64,000 nucleotides of DNA from Parvularcula sp. IMCC14364 (GCF_030758415.1 NZ_CP132334.1:3112001-3176000), one strand, 5' to 3'. Positions 35,559 to 45,811 are shown, counted from the stretch's first letter. Numbers and translations: made by a program. The notes: a model not told the origin generated them from the sequence alone.

Positions 35559-36380
35559 CTACGCAGCGCGCTCGCGCTGAATTACTTCACTTGCAAGCCT
35601 GAGATACGCCTGACTGCCAGTACATTTCAGGTCATAAAGAAGCGCAGGCTTCCCATGTGATGGCGCTTCGGAAATACGCACATTTCTCGGGATCGCCGTC
35701 TGATAAACCTTGGCCCCCATATGTGAGCGCACGTCGTCCTCAACCTGTTGCGAGAGATTATTGCGCCGGTCATACATGGTCAGCACAATCCCCTGCAATT
35801 CCAGGCCAGGGTTTATCCTCTCGCGCACTTTGTCGATCGTTCTGAGAATTTGGGACAATCCCTCGAGGGCAAAAAATTCACATTGCAATGGCACAATGAC
35901 GGCATCTGAAGCAGCCATCGCATTTATCGTCAGTAGACTGAGGGATGGTGGGCAATCAATCATGATATAGGTGATGTCGGGACTGATCTGAATGAAGCGA
36001 CTTATTGCTCTTGAAAGACAGAAATGCCGATCTTGTTCGTCGATCAGTTCTATCTCAGCGCCCGCAAGATTGACCCCAGCAGGTGCTACACTCAACCTTG
36101 GGACTTTCGTTGCCTGAACGGCATCGGCCAGAGCAGCATCGCCCATGATTACATCATAAGTCGTTGTCTCGCGTCGGCTACCATCAATGCCAAGCCCGGT
36201 TGAGGCATTACCCTGAGGGTCAAGATCAATAATGAGAACTTTCTCCCCGACGGCAGCCAATGCCGTGCCGAGATTGATAGCTGTAGTTGTTTTTCCGACG
36301 CCACCCTTCTGGTTGGCGACAGAAAGAACCCTTACACCACCGGTATGGCCAGTCTTTGAAGAAAACTTGTTTTCAGGCAC
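35559..36380 (-). CDS. parA: Chromosome-partitioning ATPase ParA/Soj
   Basis: About 273 residues. Deviant Walker A motif NQKGGVGKTTTAINLG (about 25-40), Walker A' and B: LIIDLDPQGNAS and MIDCPPSLSLL. It forms ATP-dependent nonspecific DNA-bound dimers that move ParB-parS complexes. The start is unsettled: no ATG fits, and a GTG at 36380 overlaps the last 8 bases of rsmG; ATG 36419 would lie well within rsmG. Operon rsmG-parA-parB is standard. Confidence 0.95.
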   Translation of the reverse strand: MPENKFSSKTGHTGGVRVLSVANQKGGVGKTTTAINLGTALAAVGEKVLIIDLDPQGNASTGLGIDGSRRETTTYDVIMGDAALADAVQATKVPRLSVAPAGVNLAGAEIELIDEQDRHFCLSRAISRFIQISPDITYIMIDCPPSLSLLTINAMAASDAVIVPLQCEFFALEGLSQILRTIDKVRERINPGLELQGIVLTMYDRRNNLSQQVEDDVRSHMGAKVYQTAIPRNVRISEAPSHGKPALLYDLKCTGSQAYLRLASEVIQRERAA

Positions 36381-37020
36381 GTGACAGGTTCCTGATCTCC
36401 AGTATGGCCGCTGCCTCATGTGTCTGGCTTTTATGGCTGGAAACGTCCATCAGCCAGTTAACCTGCGCAGCTTCGATCTCTTCTTGCGCCTTTTCGCCCT
36501 TGAGGAAAAGACAAATCGATCTCTTGTGCATAAATCTCGCACTATAATCGAGTAATCTGTCGAGCCCTGCCAGAGCACGTGCCGTAATAATATCTGCTTT
36601 CGCAGGCTTTTTGATGTCCTCAATGCGCTGATTGAGTATCGTGACATTTGTCAGCCCAAGCGCCGCAACCACCTCACGCAGGAAAGCACATTTCTTCGAA
36701 ATGCTCTCAACAAGATAATAATGTTGATGTGACCGTGTATGATCATGGGCACACAGAATTGCCAGGAAAAGACCGGGGAAACCTGCCCCGCTGCCAAAAT
36801 CCATAACAACTTTCGCGTCACCCGGCATGAGGGGCAAAAGCTGAGCAGAGTCCAGGTAGTGACGCGACCACCTGTCACTTATTGTAGACTTCGCAACAAG
36901 ATTCAGCCGGCCCGTCCAAGCGACAAACATACTGTCAAAAATTTCAATCATCTCGCGTGTTTCACGTGAAATATTACACGTCGCCAGGAATTCACTTGAA
37001 TCGAAAGCTGCGTCACCCAT
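36373..37020 (-). CDS. rsmG: 16S rRNA (guanine-527-N7) methyltransferase RsmG
   Basis: 215 residues; also called GidB. SAM-binding motif [15 protein letters not shown] (about 75-89) and [13 protein letters not shown]. It overlaps the mnmG stop by 8 bases, so translation is coupled. A parS-like site lies in its 5' coding part (36958-36973). Confidence 0.95.
   Translation of the reverse strand: MGDAAFDSSEFLATCNISRETREMIEIFDSMFVAWTGRLNLVAKSTISDRWSRHYLDSAQLLPLMPGDAKVVMDFGSGAGFPGLFLAILCAHDHTRSHQHYYLVESISKKCAFLREVVAALGLTNVTILNQRIEDIKKPAKADIITARALAGLDRLLDYSARFMHKRSICLFLKGEKAQEEIEAAQVNWLMDVSSHKSQTHEAAAILEIRNLSRA
36958..36973. promoter_or_regulatory. parS-like site 1 (in rsmG)
   Basis: TGTTTCACGTGAAATA matches the parS consensus TGTTTCACGTGAAACA at 15 of 16 positions. 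It lies in the N-terminal coding region of rsmG, 0.6-1.4 kb from parAB. Confidence 0.85.
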
Positions 37021-38893
37021 GATTATGACGTTTTCCGATGGAAGATTTCTTCATTGTCGCCAATAACAGAGCCAGCGCCGCGGGCGTTACTCCTTCAATT
37101 CGACCTGCCTGTCCGATTGTTTGGGGCCTTGCAGCAACAAGCTTCTGCCGCACTTCATTGGATAGACCTGTCACCATCTCATAAGAAAAATCGGATGGAA
37201 TCTTCAGTTTTTCATCTTTTCTGAAGGCTACAATATCCGCCTTCTGCCGATCCATATATCCAGCATAAGTGGCATCAATTTCAAGTTGCTCGACAATATC
37301 TGGGGGCCAGCTTCCAAGTTCAGGCCAGACTGCCGTTAACTTTTCAGCATCAAGGTCGGGATAGGCAAGATACTCCAAAACGCTTCGTTTGCGCCCATCC
37401 TGATTCACTTTGATTCCGTGCTTTGCTGCTTCATTGGGCGTCATCAACGTGCCCGATGCCCATGCCCGTGCTTCTATGAGCTGGTTCTGTTTCACGTGAA
37501 ACATCTCTTCACGCTTGCCGTCAAAGCATCCAAGCCTGATACCCAATGGTGTCAGTCGTTGATCCGCATTATCCGAACGAAGGGATAACCTGTACTCAGC
37601 TCGTGATGTGAACATGCGATAGGGTTCTGTGACGCCTTTCGTTACAAGGTCGTCGATCATGACGCCAATATAGGCCTCAGACCGATCAAGCGTGAATAAG
37701 TCATCACCCGAAACACAAAGCGCGGCATTCAAACCAGCCATAAGGCCCTGTGCCCCTGCCTCTTCGTATCCAGTAGTGCCATTGATTTGGCCGGCAAGGT
37801 ATAAGCCCGGCAAGGACTTTACCTGTAGGGCAAGTGTCAGTTCTCTCGGATCCACGTAATCATATTCAATCGCGTAGCCATGACGCACGATACGCGCACG
37901 CTCCAGGCCGGGAATAGACTCCAAAAACGCGGCCTGAACATCCTCCGGTAATGAGGTCGAAATACCATTTGGATAGACCAGATCATCGGTCAGGCCCTCA
38001 GGCTCGAGAAAAATCTGATGGCTCTGCCGTTCTGCAAAGCGCATGATTTTATCCTCGATAGATGGACAATACCTCGGACCACGCCCGGCGATATTTCCAC
38101 TATAGACAGCGGATTTTTTTATATTTTCAGCGATTATGTCATGCGTCTTTTGCGTAGTGTGCGTGATGCCACATGAAATCTGCTGGACAGTAATCTTTGA
38201 ATTCAGGAAAGAAAACGGCACAGGTCGCTCATCAGCGGGTTGCATTTCCAGACTTTGCCAATCAATGGTCCGACCATCCAAACGGGCAGGTGTGCCCGTT
38301 TTCAACCGTCCCATTTTCAGATTCAATCCATACAGTCTGTCTGAAAGTCCGATTGCGGGTTTCTCATCAACCCGGCCAGCCGGTATCCGCTTTTCACCAA
38401 TATGGATCATACCTTTGAGAAAAGTGCCGGTCGTTAATACAACCGATGCAGCGCGGATATGTTCTCCGCCTTCTGTAACGACACCGGTGCAGCGGCCCTT
38501 CTCCACGATAAGGTCTTCGATGGCATAGGCCCTGATGACCAGATTTTCCTGTCCGGCCAGCGCTTCTTGCATATGCTTTCTGTAAAGCGCTCTATCGGCC
38601 TGTGCTCTAGGGCCCCGAACCGCTGGACCCTTGGATTTATTGAGCATTCTGAACTGAATACCGGACTGGTCGATTATCTCGCCCATCAGACCGCCCAAGG
38701 CATCGATCTCACGAACGAGGTGCCCTTTACCCAGTCCCCCGATCGCTGGATTGCATGACATTTCACCGATTGTCTCAAGCTTATGCGTTGCCAGCAATGT
38801 CCTTGCACCAAGGCGCGCAGATGCGGATGCCGCTTCACAGCCGGCATGTCCGCCGCCGATAACAATCACATCGTAATCAAAAGAGGTCACCAT
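37013..38893 (-). CDS. mnmG: tRNA uridine-5-carboxymethylaminomethyl modification enzyme MnmG
   Basis: 626 residues; also GidA. FAD-binding [14 protein letters not shown] near the N-terminus, second signature [15 protein letters not shown] and the C-terminal domain with [12 protein letters not shown]. It works with MnmE to modify wobble uridine in tRNA. ATG 38893 is chosen because the family begins at the FAD motif; the GTG 9 bases earlier is a possible alternative. A perfect parS site (37488) is inside the gene, encoding MFHVKQ. Confidence 0.96.
   Translation of the reverse strand: MVTSFDYDVIVIGGGHAGCEAASASARLGARTLLATHKLETIGEMSCNPAIGGLGKGHLVREIDALGGLMGEIIDQSGIQFRMLNKSKGPAVRGPRAQADRALYRKHMQEALAGQENLVIRAYAIEDLIVEKGRCTGVVTEGGEHIRAASVVLTTGTFLKGMIHIGEKRIPAGRVDEKPAIGLSDRLYGLNLKMGRLKTGTPARLDGRTIDWQSLEMQPADERPVPFSFLNSKITVQQISCGITHTTQKTHDIIAENIKKSAVYSGNIAGRGPRYCPSIEDKIMRFAERQSHQIFLEPEGLTDDLVYPNGISTSLPEDVQAAFLESIPGLERARIVRHGYAIEYDYVDPRELTLALQVKSLPGLYLAGQINGTTGYEEAGAQGLMAGLNAALCVSGDDLFTLDRSEAYIGVMIDDLVTKGVTEPYRMFTSRAEYRLSLRSDNADQRLTPLGIRLGCFDGKREEMFHVKQNQLIEARAWASGTLMTPNEAAKHGIKVNQDGRKRSVLEYLAYPDLDAEKLTAVWPELGSWPPDIVEQLEIDATYAGYMDRQKADIVAFRKDEKLKIPSDFSYEMVTGLSNEVRQKLVAARPQTIGQAGRIEGVTPAALALLLATMKKSSIGKRHNHG
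37488..37503. promoter_or_regulatory. parS site 2 (in mnmG)
   Basis: Perfect palindrome TGTTTCACGTGAAACA, 16 of 16 positions, within mnmG coding sequence about 2 kb from parB. Confidence 0.95.
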
Positions 38894-38933
38894 TAAGCCC
38901 ACACAGGAGAATTTCGACCCCTATGTGGCGACA

Positions 38934-38949
38934 TGTTTCACGTGAAACA
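38934..38949. promoter_or_regulatory. parS site 3 (between mnmE and mnmG)
   Basis: Perfect palindrome TGTTTCACGTGAAACA in the 60-base gap between the mnmE stop and the mnmG start, about 5.7 kb from the proposed oriC. Confidence 0.95.
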
Positions 38950-38953
38950 AGTC

Positions 38954-40297
38954 TTACTTTCCGATGCAGAAAGATGAGAATATCTCACCTAGAACATCCT
39001 CAACATCGACCATACCCGTTATCGACCCAAGATGCCGCATAGCAAGCCTCACATCTTCTGCTGCCAGTTCAGGTTGCTCAACGACATAATTGAGTGATCT
39101 TTGCAGAGACTGCCTCGCCTCCTGCACCGCATGGATATGCCTCGCTCGTGTCAGGCGTGGTTCTTCAATACTGCCACAAAGCTCCGCAATGACTGCTTCT
39201 AGGTGGAGTATAAAAGGCTTCACACCATCACCTGTTTTCGTTGATATGGCAAAGTGCTTGTGATGCTCAATATTGCATCCAATATCAGAAGCAGAAGCCA
39301 AATCAGCCTTGGTAATTAAAACAACATCGCCTGGGCCCAGATCCCGAAGGATACTCAATCTCAGTTGATTCTCCACACTACCGTCAATAAGGCATATGCG
39401 CAGATCAGCATTGGCTGCCCGCTGGCGCGCCCGCCGCATTCCTTCTTCTTCTATCCTATCTGCGCTTTGTGATCTCAACCCTGCAGTATCAACCATGCTA
39501 ACTGGCACGCCCTTGATGTCCAGACGCACCTCAATCAAGTCCCTTGTGGTGCCGGGTATGTCTGAGACTATGGCAACCTCACTCCCGGCCAAATAATTCA
39601 AGAGCGATGACTTCCCGGCATTAGGCGCGCCAATAAGGACCACGCTGACGCCCTCTCTTACACGCCGCGCCTTCTTGCCCTCCTCCAGATAGAACGAAAG
39701 TTCCTGAATAAATTTTCTGATAACGGGGACGGCTGTATTTTCAATATCAACAGGAACATCTTCTTCGTCCGGGAAATCTATTCCAGCCTCGAGAGGCGCC
39801 AGACAGCCCAGTAATTGTTGATACCAATTCATAGCCAAGGCAGAGAGTCGGCCATCTACCTGCTGCAAAGCCTGTTGTTTTTGATGGATTGTTTCGGCAT
39901 CGATAAGATCTGCTAGGGCCTCTGATTGCGCCAGGTCAATCTTGCCATTTCTGAAGGCCCGCATGGTGAACTCACCGGGTTCTGCTGGCCTCAAACCAGA
40001 TCCCGACAAGGCCCTCATCATTTCATCTATTACAGCGCGAGAGCCATGGACCTGCATTTCAGCCATGTCCTCACCGGTGAAGCTCGCTGGTCCTGCAAAC
40101 CAGAAAACAATCCCACTATCGATCAGCTTCGTGCTTTTAGGATCAGTTAGTCTGGAAAAGCTGACCTCTCGAGCCGGCAACTTTTTACCACTGAATAATT
40201 CAAGCGTCCCGCTCGCTCCCGGACCGCTGATCCGGAAGACAGCAACGCCAGCTTTGCCCGCGCCGGATGACAGCGCAAAGATTGTATCATTTTCCAT
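38954..40297 (-). CDS. mnmE: tRNA modification GTPase MnmE
   Basis: 447 residues. N-terminal tetrahydrofolate-binding domain (MENDTIFALSSGAGKAGVAVFRISG), helical domain, inserted G domain with P-loop IGAPNAGKSSLLN (about 218-230), DIPGTTRD switch, VDTAG and KAD motifs, and the C-terminal FCIGK with the catalytic cysteine. It forms the MnmE-MnmG complex. Its start overlaps the preceding DUF6489 gene by 11 bases. Confidence 0.97.
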   Translation of the reverse strand: MENDTIFALSSGAGKAGVAVFRISGPGASGTLELFSGKKLPAREVSFSRLTDPKSTKLIDSGIVFWFAGPASFTGEDMAEMQVHGSRAVIDEMMRALSGSGLRPAEPGEFTMRAFRNGKIDLAQSEALADLIDAETIHQKQQALQQVDGRLSALAMNWYQQLLGCLAPLEAGIDFPDEEDVPVDIENTAVPVIRKFIQELSFYLEEGKKARRVREGVSVVLIGAPNAGKSSLLNYLAGSEVAIVSDIPGTTRDLIEVRLDIKGVPVSMVDTAGLRSQSADRIEEEGMRRARQRAANADLRICLIDGSVENQLRLSILRDLGPGDVVLITKADLASASDIGCNIEHHKHFAISTKTGDGVKPFILHLEAVIAELCGSIEEPRLTRARHIHAVQEARQSLQRSLNYVVEQPELAAEDVRLAMRHLGSITGMVDVEDVLGEIFSSFCIGK

Positions 40298-40538
40298 CCG
40301 GCTTCGTAGCGGCTGCCATCAATCCTGAAAACATTTTCTGCATATTATCGACGCCAGTACCGCCCATTTGCATCAGCCGATCAAAGTATTTCTGGGGGTC
40401 AGATAACGTATCAATTTCTTCCCTGACACGTTCTTCGAGGCTGTTTACCAACAACTCATTCACAGGCTTGACGTTTGGCAAGCCAAAAAATGTCCGTGCC
40501 TCTTCTGGTGTACAATCAACATTTATCGTTAGTTTCAT
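40287..40538 (-). CDS. DUF6489 family protein
   Basis: 83 residues from ATG 40538, with GGAGCATTTC upstream. The N-terminal MKLTINVDCTPEEARTFFGLP is the conserved DUF6489 start, and the C-terminus is amphipathic with a MFSGLM helix. Function is not established; homologues occur next to mnmE in alphaproteobacteria. It overlaps mnmE by 11 bases, so the two are cotranscribed. Confidence 0.85.
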   Translation of the reverse strand: MKLTINVDCTPEEARTFFGLPNVKPVNELLVNSLEERVREEIDTLSDPQKYFDRLMQMGGTGVDNMQKMFSGLMAAATKPDGK

Positions 40539-40697
40539 GAAATGCTCCTCAAACATACTTTGGCCCAACCATAGATGCATTTGAGCCTCGATGTCATATC
40601 ATCAGTTATGAAAACCCAAAGCCAACGAAAAGTATCATTTTTTTTGCGAAATAATCCATATTTTTAATGGCTTACACCTCAATAAGGCAAAGAGAAA

Positions 40698-41678
40698 ATG
40701 CAACGTCTGATTATCGTTATTGGGGTGCTCATATTTAGCGTCTGGCTGAATAATAACTCCCTCCTGGCGACTAAACCACAAAACGCTCCTCAATTAATTG
40801 CGCATCGCGGCGTGCACCAGAATTTCTTTAACGAGGGACTTACGAACGAAAGTTGCACTGCAGAGATGATCTACCCACCCGAGCATGATTTTATCGAAAA
40901 TACAGTGCCGTCGATTCAAGCTGCGATTGACGCTGGAGCCGCGGTGAATGAGATCGATGTACAACGCACAAAAGACGGTCACTTTGCCGTTTTCCACGAT
41001 CACACACTGGATTGCCGGACAGAAGCTTCTGGGTATATCCGTAATTACACCCTAGCCGAACTCAAGCAGCTGGACCCTGGATACGGTTATACTTCTGATA
41101 GCGGTCGAACCTATCCTTTCAGAGGAAAATATATCGGTGCAATTCCTTCCCTGAGGGAAATTATGGATCAGTTTCCTGAGCATACTTTTATTCTGAATCT
41201 GAAGAGTAATAAGCCAGAGGATGCGATAGCCCTACTCAGCACCATGTCCGAAAATCCAAAGTGGGATGAAAGGATCATGGCAATCATCAGTGGCAGGAGA
41301 GCTGTTGAGCAAATTCGTACTCAACAGTCAGAAATACGTTCGGCCAGCCGGCATACAGGCCAACAATGCCTGAAACACTTTATGCTCACCGGATGGAGCG
41401 GCTTTATTCCGGATACCTGCCATAATACTGTTTTTGCAGTGCCGATGAATTACCGTCATCTGACATGGGGCTGGCCCTATAGGCTGACAGCCAGGCTAAA
41501 ATCGGTGAATACACCGGTTATCGTACTTGGTCCCTTCGAAAGGGGCGATCCTGGGACTACCGGTGTCAATCACTACAAAGAATTCGAGGCCTTACCTCAA
41601 CATCTTGATGCTTATATCATGACCGACCGAATTGATCTGATAGGGCCACTAATTCCTCAGCAATCAGGTATTCATTGA
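40698..41678 (+). CDS. Glycerophosphodiester phosphodiesterase family protein, exported
   Basis: 326 residues with a signal peptide or anchor at about 3-24. Active-site pattern: HRG (about 37-39), [35 protein letters not shown] (about 88-108), which holds the E, D and H-D residues of GDPD enzymes. A 30-residue insertion between HRG and ENT is larger than usual. It probably cleaves glycerophosphodiesters or related lipids in the periplasm. The 3' end overlaps rho by 15 bases; it is a plus-strand island among genes transcribed leftward. Confidence 0.88.
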   Translation: MQRLIIVIGVLIFSVWLNNNSLLATKPQNAPQLIAHRGVHQNFFNEGLTNESCTAEMIYPPEHDFIENTVPSIQAAIDAGAAVNEIDVQRTKDGHFAVFHDHTLDCRTEASGYIRNYTLAELKQLDPGYGYTSDSGRTYPFRGKYIGAIPSLREIMDQFPEHTFILNLKSNKPEDAIALLSTMSENPKWDERIMAIISGRRAVEQIRTQQSEIRSASRHTGQQCLKHFMLTGWSGFIPDTCHNTVFAVPMNYRHLTWGWPYRLTARLKSVNTPVIVLGPFERGDPGTTGVNHYKEFEALPQHLDAYIMTDRIDLIGPLIPQQSGIH

Positions 41679-42935
41679 GTCAAAGAAATCAGAATTGGTC
41701 TTCGTCTGACGAAGTTTATCCAGCAGGAATTCGATCGCATCTGTTGTGCCCATGGGAGAGAGAATTCTTCGCAGCACGAAGATTTTCTGCAAGTCATGCG
41801 GGGCAATGAGGAGATCTTCCTTACGGGTACCAGATTTCGCAATATCGATTGACGGCCAGGTTCGCTTGTCTGCAACCTTGCGATCAAGAACAATCTCGGA
41901 GTTACCAGTGCCCTTGAATTCCTCGAACACGACTTCGTCCATCTTGGACCCGGTATCAATCAGTGCCGTTGCAATGATCGTCAGTGAGCCACCCTCTTCA
42001 ATATTACGCGCAGCACCAAAGAAACGCTTTGGTCTTTGCAGCGCGTTGGCGTCCACCCCACCTGTCAACACTTTACCAGATGATGGAATCACTGTGTTAT
42101 AGGCACGTCCAAGACGTGTAATTGAGTCCAGCAGGATCACAACATCACGCCCATGCTCAACAAGACGTTTCGCTTTTTCAATCACCATTTCAGAAACTGC
42201 AACATGCCGTGTTGCCGGCTCATCAAATGTAGACGATACGACTTCGCCCTTAACTGACCGCTGCATATCCGTCACTTCTTCAGGCCGCTCATCAATAAGC
42301 AGAACAATCAAATAGCATTCTGGATGATTTGCAGTGATGGAATGTGCAATATTTTGCAGCAGAACAGTTTTACCCGTACGCGGCGGTGCAACAATCAGCG
42401 CTCGCTGACCCTTGCCCAATGGTGCGACAAGATCAATGACACGGGAGGAAAGGTCTTTACCTTCCTTCTTTTCGACTTCCATGTGCAAGCGCTGATCCGG
42501 GTATAAGGGTGTCAGGTTGTCAAAATGGACTTTGTGTCGCGCTTTCTCGGGGTCTTCAAAATTTATCGTCCCGACCTTTGTCAGCGCAAAGTATCGCTCG
42601 CCATCTTTGGGACTGCGAATTTCCCCGATCACTGTGTCACCAGTTTTCAGTGAAAATTTGCGTATCTGTGTGGGTGAGACATAAATATCATCGGGACCCG
42701 CCAGGTAATTTGCTTCAGGTGACCGCAAAAATCCAAACCCGTCTGGCAATACTTCCAGCACACCAACGCCAGTTATTTCGCATTCATTCTCTGCAAGCTC
42801 TTTGAGTATGGCAAACAACATGTCCTGTTTGCGTTTGGCTGAAGCGTTTTCGACGCCAACCTGTTCGGCAAATTCAAGAAGGGAAGCAGCGGACTTTTCT
42901 TTAAGCTCTTCGAGCGTAATTTTTTCGGGAATCAT
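41664..42935 (-). CDS. rho: Transcription termination factor Rho
   Basis: 423 residues from ATG 42935, the usual alphaproteobacterial length; an in-frame GTG at 42959 has no ribosome site. Rho N-terminal domain ([19 protein letters not shown]), RNA-binding cold-shock fold with [13 protein letters not shown], and the ATPase core with [17 protein letters not shown] (about 170-190) and [11 protein letters not shown]. Essential RNA helicase that ends transcription. It follows hemJ with 143 bases between. Confidence 0.97.
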   Translation of the reverse strand: MIPEKITLEELKEKSAASLLEFAEQVGVENASAKRKQDMLFAILKELAENECEITGVGVLEVLPDGFGFLRSPEANYLAGPDDIYVSPTQIRKFSLKTGDTVIGEIRSPKDGERYFALTKVGTINFEDPEKARHKVHFDNLTPLYPDQRLHMEVEKKEGKDLSSRVIDLVAPLGKGQRALIVAPPRTGKTVLLQNIAHSITANHPECYLIVLLIDERPEEVTDMQRSVKGEVVSSTFDEPATRHVAVSEMVIEKAKRLVEHGRDVVILLDSITRLGRAYNTVIPSSGKVLTGGVDANALQRPKRFFGAARNIEEGGSLTIIATALIDTGSKMDEVVFEEFKGTGNSEIVLDRKVADKRTWPSIDIAKSGTRKEDLLIAPHDLQKIFVLRRILSPMGTTDAIEFLLDKLRQTKTNSDFFDSMNT

Positions 42936-42961
42936 GGATTTGCCTGAATCTGTATGCACGG

Positions 42962-42979
42962 GGAATTATTTATAATTCC
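42962..42979. repeat. Inverted repeat in the rho leader
   Basis: GGAATTAT-TT-ATAATTCC (8-bp arms, 2-base spacer) 27 bases upstream of the rho start codon. It could be a short hairpin in the rho leader or a protein-binding site. Rho autoregulates in other bacteria; a link here is inference. Confidence 0.5.
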
Positions 42980-43078
42980 GGCATGTAGGAAAGACTGACG
43001 AATGCCAGCTGCTAGGCAATATGATCAGTTCAGCGATCCCGTCAAGTCATTTGCTTAGCGTTACAGACGGATTTAATC

Positions 43079-43525
43079 CTAAAACGGTTTCACAATCACC
43101 ATGATAACGATCAAAATAAGGAGTACAAAGGGGACTTCATTGATGATCCGCCAGAACTTTTCTGTTCTGGGTCTGTTATCCACAGCAAATTTTTTAGCAT
43201 TCGCTGCATAAAAACCATGAACACCAGAGATGCCGATCACGCAGAGAAATTTGGTAATAAACCAGGCCGAAGAGACATATCCCGGGATAGCCACAAGAAG
43301 CAGAATACCGAACACCCAGACAGCAATCATTGAAGGGTTCATAATTCCCTTCAGCAACCGCCGCTCCATAGTTTTGAAATACTCGGCAGCTTCACCGCCA
43401 GGCTTTGACTGGTGATGATAGATGAACAATCGCGGCAAATACATCATGCCCGCCATCCAGGCGATAACCGCAATCAGGTGGATTGATTTCAGCCAGTTAT
43501 AATGAGTGAGGAGAAAATCCTGCAT
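43079..43525 (-). CDS. hemJ: Protoporphyrinogen IX oxidase HemJ
   Basis: 148 residues and four membrane helices, with HemJ signatures WLKSIHLIAVIAWMAGMMYLPRLF (about 12-35) including the essential histidine, and a second histidine/lysine-containing segment FYAANAKKFAVDNRPRTEKFWRIINEVP. It oxidises protoporphyrinogen IX in bacteria lacking HemG/HemY. It lies between hemE and rho. A perfect DnaA-box sequence TTATCCACA (43176-43184) occurs in it. Confidence 0.94.
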   Translation of the reverse strand: MQDFLLTHYNWLKSIHLIAVIAWMAGMMYLPRLFIYHHQSKPGGEAAEYFKTMERRLLKGIMNPSMIAVWVFGILLLVAIPGYVSSAWFITKFLCVIGISGVHGFYAANAKKFAVDNRPRTEKFWRIINEVPFVLLILIVIMVIVKPF

Positions 43526-43553
43526 TATTTTATATCCGTAACAACATTTATAT

Positions 43554-44576
43554 TTACTGGCGTATCAAGCTCACTAGCTCTGCTACATTCTCTGGCGGCG
43601 TATGTGGAACAAATCCATGTCCGAGATTAAACACATAAGGCTTCTCGGCAAAGACAAATAAAATTTTCTCCGCCGCAGCTCTCATTTTTTCACCCCCCTG
43701 AACAACTAGGAGCGGATCGAGCCCGCCTTGCAACGCTACATGTTCTGACAATTCCTCTACCGCCCAGACCGGATCACTTTCTGTCCCAAGGCCAATCGCA
43801 TCAAAGCAGCCAGACACAGCATATTCCTTCACCTGATAGCCAGCCCCTTTCGGGAAAACAATAACTGGAACGTCAGGAAATTCGGCCTTTATCGCATTTG
43901 CAATTCGGCATGCAGGCCCCAGACAATAGGATCTCAAAAAATCAGCCGGCAAACCGCTCGCCCAGCTTTCAAAAAGCTGCACCGCATTTACACCAGCCCT
44001 GATCTGGTTTTTCAGATAGTTGATTGTTGCAGATTCAAGTTCTGAAATTAGAGCGTCAAAATTTCCTGGCTGTTCATACGCGTAGCTTCGAAACGAAGCC
44101 GGATCTTTAATGCCGCGCCCCCCAATCATATAAGTGGCAACTGTCCACGGTGCACCAGCAAATCCAATCAAAGCCTTATCTTCAGATAATTCGCGGCGAC
44201 ATATCCTGATAGTCTCCATAATCGGCGCCAACCCTTTCTCAAGACGGTCGTGAGAAAGATGGACCGGCTCGTCTATTAAGGCGGGTTTAAGGCGGGGACC
44301 TTCACCGGTTTCAAAAGAAAGCTCCTGCCCCATGAACATCGGCAGCAACAATATATCGGCAAAAAGAATAGCAGCATCAAGATCATATCGATCAATCGGT
44401 TGAAGTGTTACTTCGGCTGCCAATTCGGGATTAAAACAAAGGTTGAGAAAAGACCCGGCTTTAGCCCGTGTTGCCCGATATTCAGGAAGATATCTTCCTG
44501 CCTGACGCATGAACCATACTGGCTTTTGCCTGATAACTTCGCCTTTAACAGCTCGAATGAATGCTGACTGTGTCAT
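43554..44576 (-). CDS. hemE: Uroporphyrinogen decarboxylase
   Basis: 340 residues. Starts with KPVWFMRQAGRYLPEYR (about 18-34), the family signature with substrate-binding residues, and has GFAGAPWTVATYMIGG and FNLGHGFVPHTPPENV near the C-terminus. Converts uroporphyrinogen III to coproporphyrinogen III. Its start faces the proposed oriC, as in Caulobacter and Rickettsia. Confidence 0.97.
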   Translation of the reverse strand: MTQSAFIRAVKGEVIRQKPVWFMRQAGRYLPEYRATRAKAGSFLNLCFNPELAAEVTLQPIDRYDLDAAILFADILLLPMFMGQELSFETGEGPRLKPALIDEPVHLSHDRLEKGLAPIMETIRICRRELSEDKALIGFAGAPWTVATYMIGGRGIKDPASFRSYAYEQPGNFDALISELESATINYLKNQIRAGVNAVQLFESWASGLPADFLRSYCLGPACRIANAIKAEFPDVPVIVFPKGAGYQVKEYAVSGCFDAIGLGTESDPVWAVEELSEHVALQGGLDPLLVVQGGEKMRAAAEKILFVFAEKPYVFNLGHGFVPHTPPENVAELVSLIRQ

Positions 44577-44956
44577 ACTCTCTTAACTTCCCGATGACTC
44601 CACCGCCACCCTCTAGAATCCTATTACTAAATAAATAATCAGACTCATAACCCTGTTGAAAATGTTGAGTATCAGCCTGACGAAAATAATCCAGATTTTT
44701 CCAACAGCTTTTCCGGCTGATTATAACGATGTTGAAGCTGTGGAAATCTGTGAGATATAAAGCCATACCAAGGTATTACCCGGATATGACTGTGGAGTAT
44801 GCCTCGGAAAAATGGTCTGTTATGAATTGTGGATTAAGGATTTGGTAAGAAGTCTTTCCAAGTGGTTAACTCGAGAAAAGATGGAATTTGGGGACGAGTA
44901 TGCCATGATGCAAAGACTTCTTCACGCACACCAATTCTGATCGAGTTATTCACAGA
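44577..44956. other. Proposed chromosomal replication origin (oriC)
   Basis: A 380-base non-coding gap between divergent hemE and ppsR, the oriC position in Caulobacter and Rickettsia. DnaA-box-like sites: TGTGGAAAT (44739), TGTGGAGTA (44791), TGTGGATTA (44828, one mismatch from TTATCCACA), TTATTCACA (44946) and TCCACA (44960). A CtrA-like TTAA-N7-GTAA lies at 44834-44848. Three GANTC (44596, 44616, 44642) and an AT-rich stretch (44611-44650) are near hemE. Genes on both sides read outwards. Confidence 0.85.
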
Positions 44957-45811
44957 ATGTCCACAACTGCATCATTAGCTTCCCGCAAGCCGCGAACATA
45001 TTTTCACGTACATCTTGTTTCGGATTCAACGGGTGAGACACTAAACACTGTTCTTAAATCTGTCAGTTCAAGGTTTGATGCGGCAAAACCCCTTGAGCAC
45101 GTTTCCTCGCTTGTGCGATCCAAAAAACAACTGAATCAGGTGTTGGCGCGGATTGAGAGTTCTCCAGGGCTTGTCATGTTCACGATTGTTGATCCTGAAC
45201 TGCGGCGTCATCTGGAAGTCAAATGTGCAGAATTGCAGGTCCCTGCAATCTCCGTTCTTGATCCGTTGCTGAACGCTTTTGCTGACTATCTCGGACTTGA
45301 ACAGACATTGCGAACAGGTGCTCAATATACTCTTGATGAAGATTATTTCCGACGTATTGGTGCATTGGATTATACATTGGCACATGATGATGGGCAGATG
45401 GTGTGGGATCTTGAGACGGCAGATGTGGTTCTTGTCGGTGTTAGCCGCACGTCCAAAACACCAACCTGCATGTATCTCGCTAATCGTGGATACAAAGCGG
45501 CGAATATTCCACTGGTGCCGACTCAAGAGCATCCTAAAGAACTGGAAACATTAAAGCATCCATTGGTTGTAGGATTAACAGCAGCGCCAGATCGCTTGGC
45601 GCAGATACGTGGGACACGGCTTAAAAACATATCGGCGCCCGATCACGCTGGTACCTATTCTGATCAGGATGAGATTCGAAAGGAAATCATAAAGGCAAAA
45701 AGGTTGTTTGCCCGGAAAGGATGGCCTGTCATCAATGTGACCAACAGATCGGTTGAAGAAACAGCAGCAGAAATTATTTCGCGCCTTTCTGCCAAACGAG
45801 CTGGCAAATGA
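44957..45811 (+). CDS. ppsR: Pyruvate, phosphate dikinase regulatory protein (PPRP/DUF299)
   Basis: 284 residues. Bifunctional ADP-dependent kinase and phosphorylase that controls pyruvate, phosphate dikinase (or PEP synthase). P-loop in VGVSRTSKTPT (about 154-164) and SDSTGETLNTVLKSV at the N-terminus (about 21-35). In Rickettsia and Caulobacter this gene adjoins oriC. ATG 44957 lies 3 bases after a DnaA-box-like sequence. It overlaps maf by 4 bases (ATGA). Confidence 0.95.
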   Translation: MSTTASLASRKPRTYFHVHLVSDSTGETLNTVLKSVSSRFDAAKPLEHVSSLVRSKKQLNQVLARIESSPGLVMFTIVDPELRRHLEVKCAELQVPAISVLDPLLNAFADYLGLEQTLRTGAQYTLDEDYFRRIGALDYTLAHDDGQMVWDLETADVVLVGVSRTSKTPTCMYLANRGYKAANIPLVPTQEHPKELETLKHPLVVGLTAAPDRLAQIRGTRLKNISAPDHAGTYSDQDEIRKEIIKAKRLFARKGWPVINVTNRSVEETAAEIISRLSAKRAGK

